A stretch of DNA of 64,000 bases, from assembly GCF_900103645.1 (NCBI RefSeq), contig NZ_FNHP01000001.1, forward strand, positions 310,001 to 374,000, given 5' to 3'. Both the position numbers and the translations under genes were made by a program. This DNA is from Oryzisolibacter propanilivorax. GTDB lineage: Bacteria; Pseudomonadota; Gammaproteobacteria; Burkholderiales; Burkholderiaceae_C. Within the stretch, counting starts at the first letter, position 1. Each line of letters starts with the position of its first letter. Positions 39,931 through 48,803 of this stretch are shown here, piece after piece. The notes below the pieces were generated by a model. That model was given only the letters and a program-made list of their open reading frames with translations. It was not told where the DNA came from and did not search any database.

Positions 39931-40410
39931 TCACTCCTTCAGGCGCAGGCCGGTTTTTTTCAGGATGGCGGTGGAATACAGGATGTCGTGGCCACGGCAG
40001 GCATCCTGCAGCAGCGCGGCGACGGTGTCGGCCTGCGCGCGCACTGCCGCGTGGCTGGTGCCGTGCAGCATGGCGAACAGGTTGTAGGGCCAGTGCGGCA
40101 GGTGGCGGGGGCGGCGGTAGCAGTGCGAGACGAACGCCAGCGCGGCCACGCGCGGCGCCAGCGCGTCCAGGCGCGCGTCGTCCACGTCCCAGACGCTCAT
40201 GCCGTTGGCCACATAGCCCAGCCGGTAGTGGTTGGGCACGGCGCCGATGCGCCGCACCAGGCCGTCGGCCAGCATCTGCTGCAGGCGCTGGCGCACCTGC
40301 GTGCCGCTCAGGCCCAGCGGTGCGCCCACGGCGTCGTAGGGGCGCGGCACCAGCGGCAGGCCGCCCTGGGTGGCGGCGATCAGGGCGCGGTCAAGCGGCG
40401 TCAGCGCCAT
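39931..40410 (-). CDS. nirH: Haem d1 pathway sirohaem decarboxylase subunit NirH
   Basis: 159 residues of the AsnC/Lrp-like fold. It has an N-terminal helix-turn-helix-like part (VPRPYDAVGAPLGLSGTQVRQRLQQML) and the later FVSHCYRRPRHLPHWPYNLFAMLHG block, which marks NirH/NirL types. With NirD, NirL and NirG it forms the enzyme that decarboxylates sirohaem at C12 and C18. The ATG at 40410 overlaps the end of nirG by ten bases. It is catalytic or structural, not a DNA regulator. Confidence 0.92.
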   Translation of the reverse strand: MALTPLDRALIAATQGGLPLVPRPYDAVGAPLGLSGTQVRQRLQQMLADGLVRRIGAVPNHYRLGYVANGMSVWDVDDARLDALAPRVAALAFVSHCYRRPRHLPHWPYNLFAMLHGTSHAAVRAQADTVAALLQDACRGHDILYSTAILKKTGLRLKE

Positions 40411-40886
40411 GGCGCTTGCTCCTCGTCCTGCAGCGCGGCCAGGGCCGACAGGCGCAGCTCGACGCGGTATTCCGCCTCCTTGGGGAAGGCGTGCACGGCC
40501 AGGCCGGTGGCGCCGGCGATACGCGCCAGTGCGTCCTGCGCCAGCGCCGGCGTCTCGGCGGCGACGACGAACCACATGTTCAGCGCATGCGCGCGGCGGT
40601 AGTTGTGCGCCACCTCGGCGAAAGCGTTGACGCAGGCGGCGACGGCGTCGAAGCGCGCCTCGGGCACGGCCAGCGCGGCCAGCACGAACTGTCCGCCGGC
40701 GCGCTCGATCTGGAACAGCGGCCCGAAGCGCGTGAGCACGCCCTGCGCCAGCAGGCGCTGCAGGCGCGCGATGACCTCGTCCTCGGTCATGCCCAGGGCC
40801 TGGCCGACGGCGGCGTAGGGCTGGTCCACCAGCGGGAAGCTGCCGTGCAGGTGGTCGATCAGACGGGCGTCGGCGCGGCTCAGCAT
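40401..40886 (-). CDS. nirG: Haem d1 pathway sirohaem decarboxylase subunit NirG
   Basis: 161 residues, AsnC-like. The VAHNYRRAHALNMWFVV block is typical of the NirD/NirG type, with conserved histidines thought to act in substrate binding or catalysis. The C-terminus VHAFPKEAEYRVELRLSA also fits. It stands 204 bases downstream of nirDL, where two copies of the palindromic repeat intervene, and overlaps nirH by ten bases. The assignment as NirG and not a second NirD rests on gene order. Confidence 0.88.
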   Translation of the reverse strand: MLSRADARLIDHLHGSFPLVDQPYAAVGQALGMTEDEVIARLQRLLAQGVLTRFGPLFQIERAGGQFVLAALAVPEARFDAVAACVNAFAEVAHNYRRAHALNMWFVVAAETPALAQDALARIAGATGLAVHAFPKEAEYRVELRLSALAALQDEEQAPWR

Positions 40887-40925
40887 GCGGCCTCCGCAGC
40901 GGTGCCGCGCGACGGGCGAAAGCCG

Positions 40926-40988
40926 CGCTTTTCAAGCAAAAACAGGATCCAGCCCTTAATCGGCAAAGGCTTGCAGCTATGAAAAACG
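40926..40988. repeat. Intergenic palindromic repeat, copy F
   Basis: GCTTTTCAAGCAAAAACAGG, ATCCAGCCCTTAATCGGC, AAAGGCTTGCAGCTATGAAA. It lies inside the nir operon between nirG and nirDL. Confidence 0.75.
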
Positions 40989-41020
40989 GAGCGCGCAGGC
41001 AGAATCTTTACGCCACACCT

Positions 41021-41090
41021 GGGCTTTTCAAGCGAAAAACGGCCTGAGCCCTTGTAAATCATGGGCCTGCCGCTATCAAAACAGGATTTT
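41021..41090. repeat. Intergenic palindromic repeat, copy G
   Basis: GGGCTTTTCAAGCGAAAAAC, GGCCTGAGCCCTTG, TAAATCATGGGCCTGCCGCT, ATCAAAACAGGATTTTTC. The element runs up to the nirDL stop. With copy F it makes a tandem pair in the same orientation, 32 bases apart. Confidence 0.8.
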
Positions 41091-42095
41091 TCACGCATTC
41101 AGCGCCTCCGCCAGCGGTGCCGGCGCGCTGGCGGCGAAGCGGCGCGCGCCGGTCTGTTTGAAGCGCCGCGCGGAAAACAGCACCGCGTACGGATGCCCCA
41201 GCAGCCCGGCGCCGGCGCGCGCGGCCAGCAGTTGCGCCTGCACGGCGGCGCGGTCGCGCCCGTGCACCATGCAGTACAGGTTGTACGGCCAGCCCGGCGC
41301 GCGCGCGCGCCGGTAGGCCAGGGTCACGCCGGGGCGGTGCGCCAGCGCCTGGCCGAAGGCGTCGGCCTGTGCGTCGGGCACGTCGAACACGGCCATGGCG
41401 TTGGCGGCAAAGCCCAGCTCGTGGTGCCGCACCACCACGCCGAAGCGCGCCAGCGTGCCGGCCGCCAGCCAGCGCCGCAGGTCGGCCAGCACCGCGCTTT
41501 CGTCCACGCCCAGCCGGCGCGCCCAGTCGGCGTAGGGCTGGTGGCAGGGCGCCAGGCCCTGCTCGGCCAGCGCCGCCAGCGGCCAGTCGGTGGGCGCCAG
41601 CGCGGCGCCGGCGGCGCGGGTCGGGCGTGCCTGGCACGGGCCGACGCGCAGGTCGAAAGCGGTGTCGATGCGGTAGGGGCGCAGCATCGGCAGGCGCAGC
41701 ACGGGCAGGGCGGTCTGCGCCTCGATGGCACGCAGCAGCGCCTCGACTGCCGGCGTATCGGCGCCGGTGGCGACGAACCACAGGTTCAGCGCGTGCTCGC
41801 GCTCGTAGTTGTGGTTCACGCCCGGGTGCGCCGACACCTGCCGCGCCACCTGCGCCAGCCGCGCCGGCGGCACGGCCATGGCCGCCAGGGTGGAGGCGCC
41901 TCCCGCGCCGGGCGCGAACACCGCGCCGATGCGGCTGACGGCGCCGGCGCGCTGCAGCCGGGCGTAGTGCGCCAGCACCGCGTCTTCCTCCAGGCCCAGC
42001 GCCCGGCCGATGGCCGCGAAGGGGCGCGCGCACAGCGGAAAGCCGCGCTGCCAGTCGTTCAGCAGGGCCAGGTCGGCCGGGTGCTGCCGGTGCAT
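41091..42095 (-). CDS. nirDL: Fused sirohaem decarboxylase subunits NirD-NirL
   Basis: 334 residues with two AsnC/Lrp-like halves. The first (about 1-160) has VNHNYEREHALNLWFVA, the NirD type. The second (about 165-320) has AYRRARAPGWPYNLYCMVHG, the NirL type. Fused NirDL proteins are known in other bacteria. Together with NirG and NirH it decarboxylates sirohaem to 12,18-didecarboxysirohaem. It begins three bases after the nirF stop, so nirF and nirDL are translated in tandem. Confidence 0.92.
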   Translation of the reverse strand: MHRQHPADLALLNDWQRGFPLCARPFAAIGRALGLEEDAVLAHYARLQRAGAVSRIGAVFAPGAGGASTLAAMAVPPARLAQVARQVSAHPGVNHNYEREHALNLWFVATGADTPAVEALLRAIEAQTALPVLRLPMLRPYRIDTAFDLRVGPCQARPTRAAGAALAPTDWPLAALAEQGLAPCHQPYADWARRLGVDESAVLADLRRWLAAGTLARFGVVVRHHELGFAANAMAVFDVPDAQADAFGQALAHRPGVTLAYRRARAPGWPYNLYCMVHGRDRAAVQAQLLAARAGAGLLGHPYAVLFSARRFKQTGARRFAASAPAPLAEALNA

Positions 42096-42098
42096 GGC

Positions 42099-43301
42099 TC
42101 AGAAACCCATGCGCTGGGCGCGCGCGGTGAAGAAGATGCCGCTGGGCGCGTCCACGTCCAGCCGCGCCTGCGGCTGCAGGCTGTGGGTGTCATAGACCTG
42201 CACCCGGTTGTCGTCGCGGCAGCTGATCCAAACCGATTCGCCGCGCGGGGTGAACTCCATGTGCAGCACGGCGCGCCCGGGCTGCAGGGTCTGCACCACC
42301 TGCTGGCTGGGGGTGTCGATGACCTGCACCCGGTGGTAGTCGGGCACCGAGAAGTTGACCCACACCTGGCGCCCGTCGGGCCGGGCCATGACGAACACCG
42401 GCTGGCCGGCGACGGGGATGCGCGCCACCTCCTGCCAGCTGTCGGTGTCCACCACCAGCACCTCGTGGCGGCCGATGGCCGGCAGGTAGGCATGGCGCCC
42501 GGCCAGCGCCCAGCCGCGCAGGTGCGGCATCTTGTACACCGGCAGCGGCTGCTGCCCGCGCCCGTAGCCCGACAGGATGCGGCGGGCGCGCGCCGGCTCC
42601 TGCCACAGGTCCACCAGCGCCAGCCCGTCCTCGCCGAACAGCCCGGCGATGTAATGCCGGCCGTTGGGCGACAGCAGCGCGTCGTAGGGCTGGCGGCCGA
42701 CGGCCGGCAGGGTCTGCACCTGCGGGCGGCGCGGATCGGCGCAGTCGGCGATGCAGATGGCGTCGGCGTCGAACAGGCTGTAGATGAAGCGCTGCTGCGG
42801 CAGGTCCGCCAGGCCGACGACGCGCGAGCGCGCGCCGTCCGGGGTGAGCGCCGGCACGTCGGCCAGCAGCGCGAGCGTGGCGGCGTCGAAGACCTTGATG
42901 CCGCCGGGCTGGTAGTTCTGCGCCACCACAAGCCGGCCGTCGGCGCTGATGGCGCCGCCGATGGAGTTGCCGGCCTGCAGCACGCGCCGCGCGATGCGCC
43001 GCGCCGGCAGGTCCACCTGCGTCAGGCCGCCGTCGCGGCCGAAGACGTAGGCGAAGCGCGCATCGCGCGAGAACACCACCGAGGCGTGCGACAGGTCGCC
43101 CAGGCCCTCGACGCGGCCGACGGCCTCGCGCCGGCTGGTGTTGACCACGGTCAGCGCGCCACGCGCGCGCTCCACCACCACGCCCAGGTCGCCCGTGGCG
43201 GGCAGGGGCGCGTCGGCATCCACAGCGCGGGGTGGTGCCGCGCAGCCAGCGGCCAGCAAAGGGGCGCTGGAGGCCAGCGACAGCAGGGAACGGCGTTTCA
43301 T
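42099..43301 (-). CDS. nirF: Haem d1 biosynthesis protein NirF (lipoprotein)
   Basis: 400 residues. A lipoprotein signal ends in LLAAGCAA (Cys about residue 20). The rest is an eight-bladed propeller homologous to the d1 domain of NirS: DLGVVVERARGALTVVNT, FAYVFGRDGGLTQVDLPARR, VVAQNYQPGGIKVFDA, YDTHSLQPQARLDVDAPSGI at the end. NirF acts in the periplasm on the late haem d1 precursor before NirN. Its ATG overlaps the nirC stop (43298-43301). Confidence 0.95.
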   Translation of the reverse strand: MKRRSLLSLASSAPLLAAGCAAPPRAVDADAPLPATGDLGVVVERARGALTVVNTSRREAVGRVEGLGDLSHASVVFSRDARFAYVFGRDGGLTQVDLPARRIARRVLQAGNSIGGAISADGRLVVAQNYQPGGIKVFDAATLALLADVPALTPDGARSRVVGLADLPQQRFIYSLFDADAICIADCADPRRPQVQTLPAVGRQPYDALLSPNGRHYIAGLFGEDGLALVDLWQEPARARRILSGYGRGQQPLPVYKMPHLRGWALAGRHAYLPAIGRHEVLVVDTDSWQEVARIPVAGQPVFVMARPDGRQVWVNFSVPDYHRVQVIDTPSQQVVQTLQPGRAVLHMEFTPRGESVWISCRDDNRVQVYDTHSLQPQARLDVDAPSGIFFTARAQRMGF

Positions 43302-43651
43302 GGGGTGGTGCTCCGTGGCGCTTCTTCAGGAAAGCCCTGGGCCAGCTGGCGCGCGATCCACAGCGCCTCGCCGCCGTCCAGCAGCGCGCTCCAGGGCGGC
43401 ATGGGGGTGCCGGCGATGCCGTGGGTAATGACGGCGGCCAGGAATTCGGGCGGCTTGTGCGCCAGCGCCTCGCGCGTCAGCGCCGGCCCCAGGCCGCCGG
43501 TCAGGCGCATGCCGTGGCACGAGCCGCAGTCCTGGCGCACCATGCGGATCAGCTGTGCGGCGCGCTCGGGCGGCGGCGGCGCGGCGTCCTGCGCCAGGGC
43601 GCCGGATGCGGCCAGGGCGGCGGCCAGCAGGGGAAAGAAGTTCGACGGCAT
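43298..43651 (-). CDS. nirC: Cytochrome c55X NirC
   Basis: 117 residues. The signal peptide (1-20) is followed by a single class I cytochrome c domain: CGSCH at 42-46 and the methionine ligand in GTPMPPW. The sequence RQDCGSCHGMRLTGGLGPALTREAL is very like NirC of nir operons. It is an electron carrier linked to NirF/NirN or to nitrite reductase maturation. It is the first gene of the operon. I chose the ATG at 43651 (MPSNFFPLL), which places the hydrophobic signal at the N-terminus. Confidence 0.9.
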   Translation of the reverse strand: MPSNFFPLLAAALAASGALAQDAAPPPPERAAQLIRMVRQDCGSCHGMRLTGGLGPALTREALAHKPPEFLAAVITHGIAGTPMPPWSALLDGGEALWIARQLAQGFPEEAPRSTTP

Positions 43652-43746
43652 GCACACGCTTTCAGAAGCTGGGAATGCGTCCACGGCTTCTCAGGGTTAA
43701 TCCGGTTGCGGCAGGTGTTCCCATGCTGGCCGGTGGGGCGTGTGTC

Positions 43747-43768
43747 GTCCTTGAGAAGTGTCAAGGAC
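43747..43768. promoter_or_regulatory. FNR/DNR-type palindromic operator between nirC and nirE
   Basis: A perfect inverted repeat: GTCCTTGA (43747-43754), six bases, TCAAGGAC (43761-43768). Its core TTGA-N6-TCAA is the CRP/FNR-superfamily site used by FNR, DNR and NNR. It lies 96 bases before nirC and 66 bases before nirE, so one site could switch both directions. Confidence 0.8.
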
Positions 43769-43833
43769 GCAGCGCGGGGCGCTGCGAACAATGCAGCCAC
43801 GCAACCACGGCAGCACGCCGGAAAGACGCAGAC

Positions 43834-44661
43834 ATGAGCTTTGTCGAAGAAGCCCGCTGGTTCCAGGCGCCCCCGGCCCAGGACCCGTCAGCCCCCGTGG
43901 CGCCCGGCCATGTCACCCTGGTGGGCGCCGGCCCGGGCGACCCGGAACTGCTCACTGTGCGCGCGCTGCGGGCGCTGCAGGGCGCGCGCATGGTGCTGTA
44001 CGACCACCTGGTCAGCCGCGAGGTGCTGCAGTACGTGGACCCGGCGGCGGAACTGGTGTATGTGGGCAAGCAGTCCTCGCAACACACGCTGCCGCAGGAG
44101 TCCATCATCGACCTGATGCTGCGCCTGGCGCGCAGCGGGCGCAGCCTGGTGCGGCTGAAGGGCGGCGACTGCTTCATCTTCGGGCGCGGCGGCGAGGAGG
44201 TGCTGGCGCTGGCCGAGCACGGCATCCCGTACGACGTGGTGCCCGGCATCACCGCCGCGCAGGCCGCGGGCGCCTGCGCCGGCATCGCGCTCACGCACCG
44301 CGAGCACGCCGGCACGCTGGTGCTGGCCACCGGCCACCTGTGCGGCCGTGACGAGGTGGCGCTGGACTGGCAGGCGCTGGCCCGGCCGCGCCAGACGCTG
44401 GTGATCTACATGGGCATCGCCACGCTGGCGCTGATCTGCCGCGAACTGCAGGCGCACGGCCTGCCGGGCGGCACGCCGGCGGCGCTGGTCGAGCGCGCCA
44501 GCCTGGCGCAGCAGCGCTGCGTGACCGGCACGCTGGCCGGGCTGCCGGCGCTGGCGCAGCAGCACGACGTGCGCGCGCCGGCGCTGATCGTCATCGGCGA
44601 GGTGGTGGCGCTGCAGCCGCAGATCCTGCGCGGCATGGCGGTGCCGGCGCAGGCCGGCTGA
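43834..44661 (+). CDS. nirE: Uroporphyrinogen-III C-methyltransferase NirE (SUMT)
   Basis: 275 residues. SUMT marks are VTLVGAGPGDPELLTVRALRAL, VYVGKQSSQHTLPQESI, VRLKGGDCFIFGRGGEEVLAL, PYDVVPGITAAQAAGACAGI and the TLVIYMGIA block. It methylates uroporphyrinogen III twice to precorrin-2, the entry step to sirohaem and haem d1. There is no fused dehydrogenase or chelatase domain, unlike CysG. In Pseudomonas nirE is inside the nir operon; here it is divergent from nirC across the palindromic site. The name nirE is inferred from context; cobA/cysG-A type is the alternative. Confidence 0.9.
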   Translation: MSFVEEARWFQAPPAQDPSAPVAPGHVTLVGAGPGDPELLTVRALRALQGARMVLYDHLVSREVLQYVDPAAELVYVGKQSSQHTLPQESIIDLMLRLARSGRSLVRLKGGDCFIFGRGGEEVLALAEHGIPYDVVPGITAAQAAGACAGIALTHREHAGTLVLATGHLCGRDEVALDWQALARPRQTLVIYMGIATLALICRELQAHGLPGGTPAALVERASLAQQRCVTGTLAGLPALAQQHDVRAPALIVIGEVVALQPQILRGMAVPAQAG

Positions 44662-44714
44662 GGGCCCTGGCGGCGACTGTCCGGCGGGCGGCTTTCAGGC
44701 ATCATGAAAGCCGT

Positions 44715-46205
<1,491 letters not shown>

Positions 46206-46213
46206 CCGTTTGG

Positions 46214-46270
46214 ATGCTATCGTAATAATAGCTTGAAGCCCATGCATCGTATGGGATTGCAGCCATTTTG
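46214..46270. repeat. Intergenic palindromic repeat, copy H
   Basis: GATGCTATCGTAATAATAGC, TTGAAGCCCATGCATCGTAT, GGGATTGCAGCCATTTTGAT. The arms are CCCAT-ATGGG. It lies between the convergent rng and aminotransferase genes. Confidence 0.75.
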
Positions 46271-46274
46271 ATGC

Positions 46275-47426
46275 CTAAAGTCGGCGCAGCTGCTGCAGCG
46301 CCGTGTGCAGCGTCTCGTCCCGCTTGGCGTAGCAAAAGCGCACCAGCCGCTGGTCGAAGTTGTCGCCGTAGAACGCCGACACCGGGATGGCGGCGACGCC
46401 GATCTCGCGCACCAGCCATTCGCTGAAGGCCTGCTCGGGCAGGTCGCTCACGGCGGAGTAGTCCACGCACTGGAAGTAGCTGCCCGCGCTGGGCAGCAGC
46501 TTCAGGCGCGAGCCCGCCAGGCCGGCGCGGAACAGGTCGCGCTTGGCCTGGTAGAAGGCCGGCAGCTGCAGGTAATGCTGTGGCTCCTGCAGGTACTGCG
46601 CCAGGCCGTGCTGCATGGGTGTGTTCACGGTGAACACGTTGAACTGGTGCACCTTGCGGAACTCGGCCGTCAGTGCTGCCGGCGCGACCACCGTGCCGAC
46701 CTTCCAGCCGGTGACGTGGAAGGTCTTGCCGAAACTGGAGACGACGAAGGCGCGCTCGGCCAGGCCGGCAAAGCGCGCTGCGCTCTGGTGCTGCTCGCCG
46801 TCGAACACCATGTGCTCGTACACCTCGTCGCTGACCAGCAGCACGTCGGTGGGGGCGAGCAGTTCCTCCAGCCGGCGCATCTCGGCCGCGCTCCAGATGG
46901 TGGCGCTGGGGTTGTGCGGGCTGTTCAAGATCAGCAGGCGCGTGCGCGGCGACAGGGCTGCGGCGATCCTGTCGAAGTCGGGCCGGAAGCTGCCGGGGGT
47001 GAGCGGCACGCGCACCACCGTGGCGCCGGCCAGCTCGATGTTCGGCACGTAGCTGTCATAGCACGGCTCCAGCACGATGACCTCGTCGCCCGGGCGCACG
47101 CAGCACAGGATGGCGGTGAGGATCGCCTGGGTGGCGCCGGCGGTGATGGTGATCTCGCTGTCGGGGCTGTAGCGGCGGCCGTGCAGTGCCTCGATCTTCG
47201 CGGCGACAGCGTTTCGCAGCGCGGGCACGCCGGGCATGGGCGGGTACTGGTTGTGGCCGGCGCGCATGGCCTCGGCCACCGCGTCCAGCAGTGCCGGGTC
47301 GCAGGCGAAGTCCGGGAAGCCCTGGCCCAGGTTGACGGCGCCGTGCTTGGCAGCCAGGGCGGACATGACGGAAAAGATGGTCGTGCCCACCTGGGGCAGC
47401 TTGCTCGGGAACGTGGGCGTCGGCAT
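46275..47426 (-). CDS. PLP-dependent aminotransferase, class I/II (YbdL/methionine-type)
   Basis: 383 residues. The N-terminal VNLGQGFPDFACDPALLDA, the ITAGATQAILTAILCCVRPGDEVIVLEPCYDSY block, ILNSPHNPSATIW and SSFGKTFHVTGWKVG (PLP lysine K234) place it with the YbdL-like methionine aminotransferases. These act on methionine and aromatic amino acids in E. coli. It is eight bases downstream of cysB on the same strand, which fits a role in sulphur amino acid metabolism, but this is inference. Confidence 0.93.
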   Translation of the reverse strand: MPTPTFPSKLPQVGTTIFSVMSALAAKHGAVNLGQGFPDFACDPALLDAVAEAMRAGHNQYPPMPGVPALRNAVAAKIEALHGRRYSPDSEITITAGATQAILTAILCCVRPGDEVIVLEPCYDSYVPNIELAGATVVRVPLTPGSFRPDFDRIAAALSPRTRLLILNSPHNPSATIWSAAEMRRLEELLAPTDVLLVSDEVYEHMVFDGEQHQSAARFAGLAERAFVVSSFGKTFHVTGWKVGTVVAPAALTAEFRKVHQFNVFTVNTPMQHGLAQYLQEPQHYLQLPAFYQAKRDLFRAGLAGSRLKLLPSAGSYFQCVDYSAVSDLPEQAFSEWLVREIGVAAIPVSAFYGDNFDQRLVRFCYAKRDETLHTALQQLRRL

Positions 47427-47434
47427 GGGGGAAT

Positions 47435-48376
47435 TCAGAGTTCGTAGTCGTTCACGTGGCCGGTCATGGCCCGGTCGACCAGGTCGCGGCTCAGGCGGTC
47501 GCTGACCAGTTCGGCGAAGCGGTACACGAAGTTGCGCAGGTAGGCGCCGCGCTTGAAGGCCACACGCGCCACGCTCTGGCCGAACAGGTGGCCCATGGGG
47601 CGCACCGCCAGGTCGGTCTGCGGATCGTCGCGCATGGCCATTTCGGCGACAATGCCCACGCCCAGGCCCAGACGCACGTAGGTCTTGATCACGTCGGAGT
47701 CGATGGCCTCCAGCACGATGCGCGGCTGCAGCTTGCGCGCGGCAAACGCCTGGTCGATCTTGGCGCGGCCGGTGAAGGAGGGGTGGTAGGTGATCAGCGG
47801 CTCGTGCGCCAGGTCGTCCAGGCCGACGCGCTCCTTTTGCGCCAGCGGGTGGCCGGACGGCAGCACCAGCACGTGCTGCCATTCGTAGCAGGGCAGGGTG
47901 ACCAAGTCGGGGTAGGCGGCCAGCGACTCGGTGGCCATGCCGATCTCGGCTACCTCGTCGATGACCATGCGCGCCACCTCGTGCGGCGTGGCCTGGTGCA
48001 AGCTGATGTTGACCTTGGGGTAGTGCTCGCGCAGCCGCGCCACGGGCATCGGCAGCACGTAGCGCGCCTGGGTGTGGGTGGTGGCGATGGACAGCGTGCC
48101 GCTGTCCTGCTGGCTGTACTGCTCGCCGATGCGCTTGAGGTTGCCGACCTCGCGCAGGATCAGCTCGATGCTGCGCAGCACGTGCTGGCCCGGCTCGGTG
48201 ATGCGTTTCAGGCGCTTGCCGTGGCGCGCGAAGATGTCCACACCCAGCTCGTCCTCCAGCTCGATAATGGCCTTGGACACGCCCGGCTGCGAGGTGTGCA
48301 GCGCCTTGGCGGCCTCGGTCAGGTTCAGGTTGCGCCGCGCAGCTTCCTGGACGAAGCGGAACTGGTGCAGGTTCAT
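47435..48376 (-). CDS. cysB: LysR-type regulator CysB
   Basis: 313 residues (E. coli CysB 324). The winged helix is at residues 1-60 (MNLHQFRFVQEAARRNLNLT, ALHTSQPGVSKAIIELEDELG). The effector domain carries IATTHTQARYVLP, typical of CysB/Cbl, where the Thr-x-Thr-His-Thr segment binds sulphate or acetylserine. It likely activates sulphur assimilation genes. The next genes upstream on the strand are a sirohydrochlorin chelatase and lptG/lptF. The ATG at 48376 is used; the TTG four codons upstream is less likely. Confidence 0.94.
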   Translation of the reverse strand: MNLHQFRFVQEAARRNLNLTEAAKALHTSQPGVSKAIIELEDELGVDIFARHGKRLKRITEPGQHVLRSIELILREVGNLKRIGEQYSQQDSGTLSIATTHTQARYVLPMPVARLREHYPKVNISLHQATPHEVARMVIDEVAEIGMATESLAAYPDLVTLPCYEWQHVLVLPSGHPLAQKERVGLDDLAHEPLITYHPSFTGRAKIDQAFAARKLQPRIVLEAIDSDVIKTYVRLGLGVGIVAEMAMRDDPQTDLAVRPMGHLFGQSVARVAFKRGAYLRNFVYRFAELVSDRLSRDLVDRAMTGHVNDYEL

Positions 48377-48410
48377 GCTTTTCCCCAATAAAGATTGGTG
48401 AAATTATGCC

Positions 48411-48791
48411 TTATTGATCTATGGCGGCTTCCGCCGCGATGTCGGCCATCAACTGCAGCAGGCGCTCGTCTTCACCGACGTGGGGCGCCAGCCGCAGCTG
48501 CAAGGCCGGATGGGCGCGGGCCAGCGCTTCCACCGTCAGCGGCAGGTCCTCGCGCACATGCCGGCCGGCGCCCAGGAACAGCGGCACCACGGCGATGCGC
48601 CGGATGCCCTGCGTGGCCAGCTCCTGCACCACGTCGTGCAGCGTCGGCGGGCACAACTCCAGGTAGGCGCAGCGGACGACGGCATCCGGCTGCGCCGCCT
48701 GCAGGCGGGCCTGCACTGCCTCGACGGGCCGGCGCCACAGCGGGTCGCGCGAGCCGTGGGCCAGCAGGATGATGGCGTGGGATGGGGACAT
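48411..48791 (-). CDS. cbiX: Sirohydrochlorin chelatase, short CbiX/SirB type
   Basis: 126 residues, the size of single-domain CbiX-S. IILLAHGSRDPLWRRPVEAV carries the metal-binding His, and RRIAVVPLFLGAGRHVREDLP has the second His. It inserts Fe2+ or Co2+ into sirohydrochlorin. Sirohaem is the cofactor of sulphite reductase and the substrate of NirDL/G/H. So the gene may serve the CysB regulon, the nir pathway, or cobalamin synthesis. It lies 12 bases downstream of lptG and 34 bases upstream of cysB. Confidence 0.92.
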   Translation of the reverse strand: MSPSHAIILLAHGSRDPLWRRPVEAVQARLQAAQPDAVVRCAYLELCPPTLHDVVQELATQGIRRIAVVPLFLGAGRHVREDLPLTVEALARAHPALQLRLAPHVGEDERLLQLMADIAAEAAIDQ

Positions 48792-48803
48792 GGCGAGGGG
48801 TTC

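Noticed and set aside
40926-41090. CRISPR-like tandem repeats
   Set aside because: Only two imperfect copies of the dispersed palindrome, no regular spacers and no cas genes.
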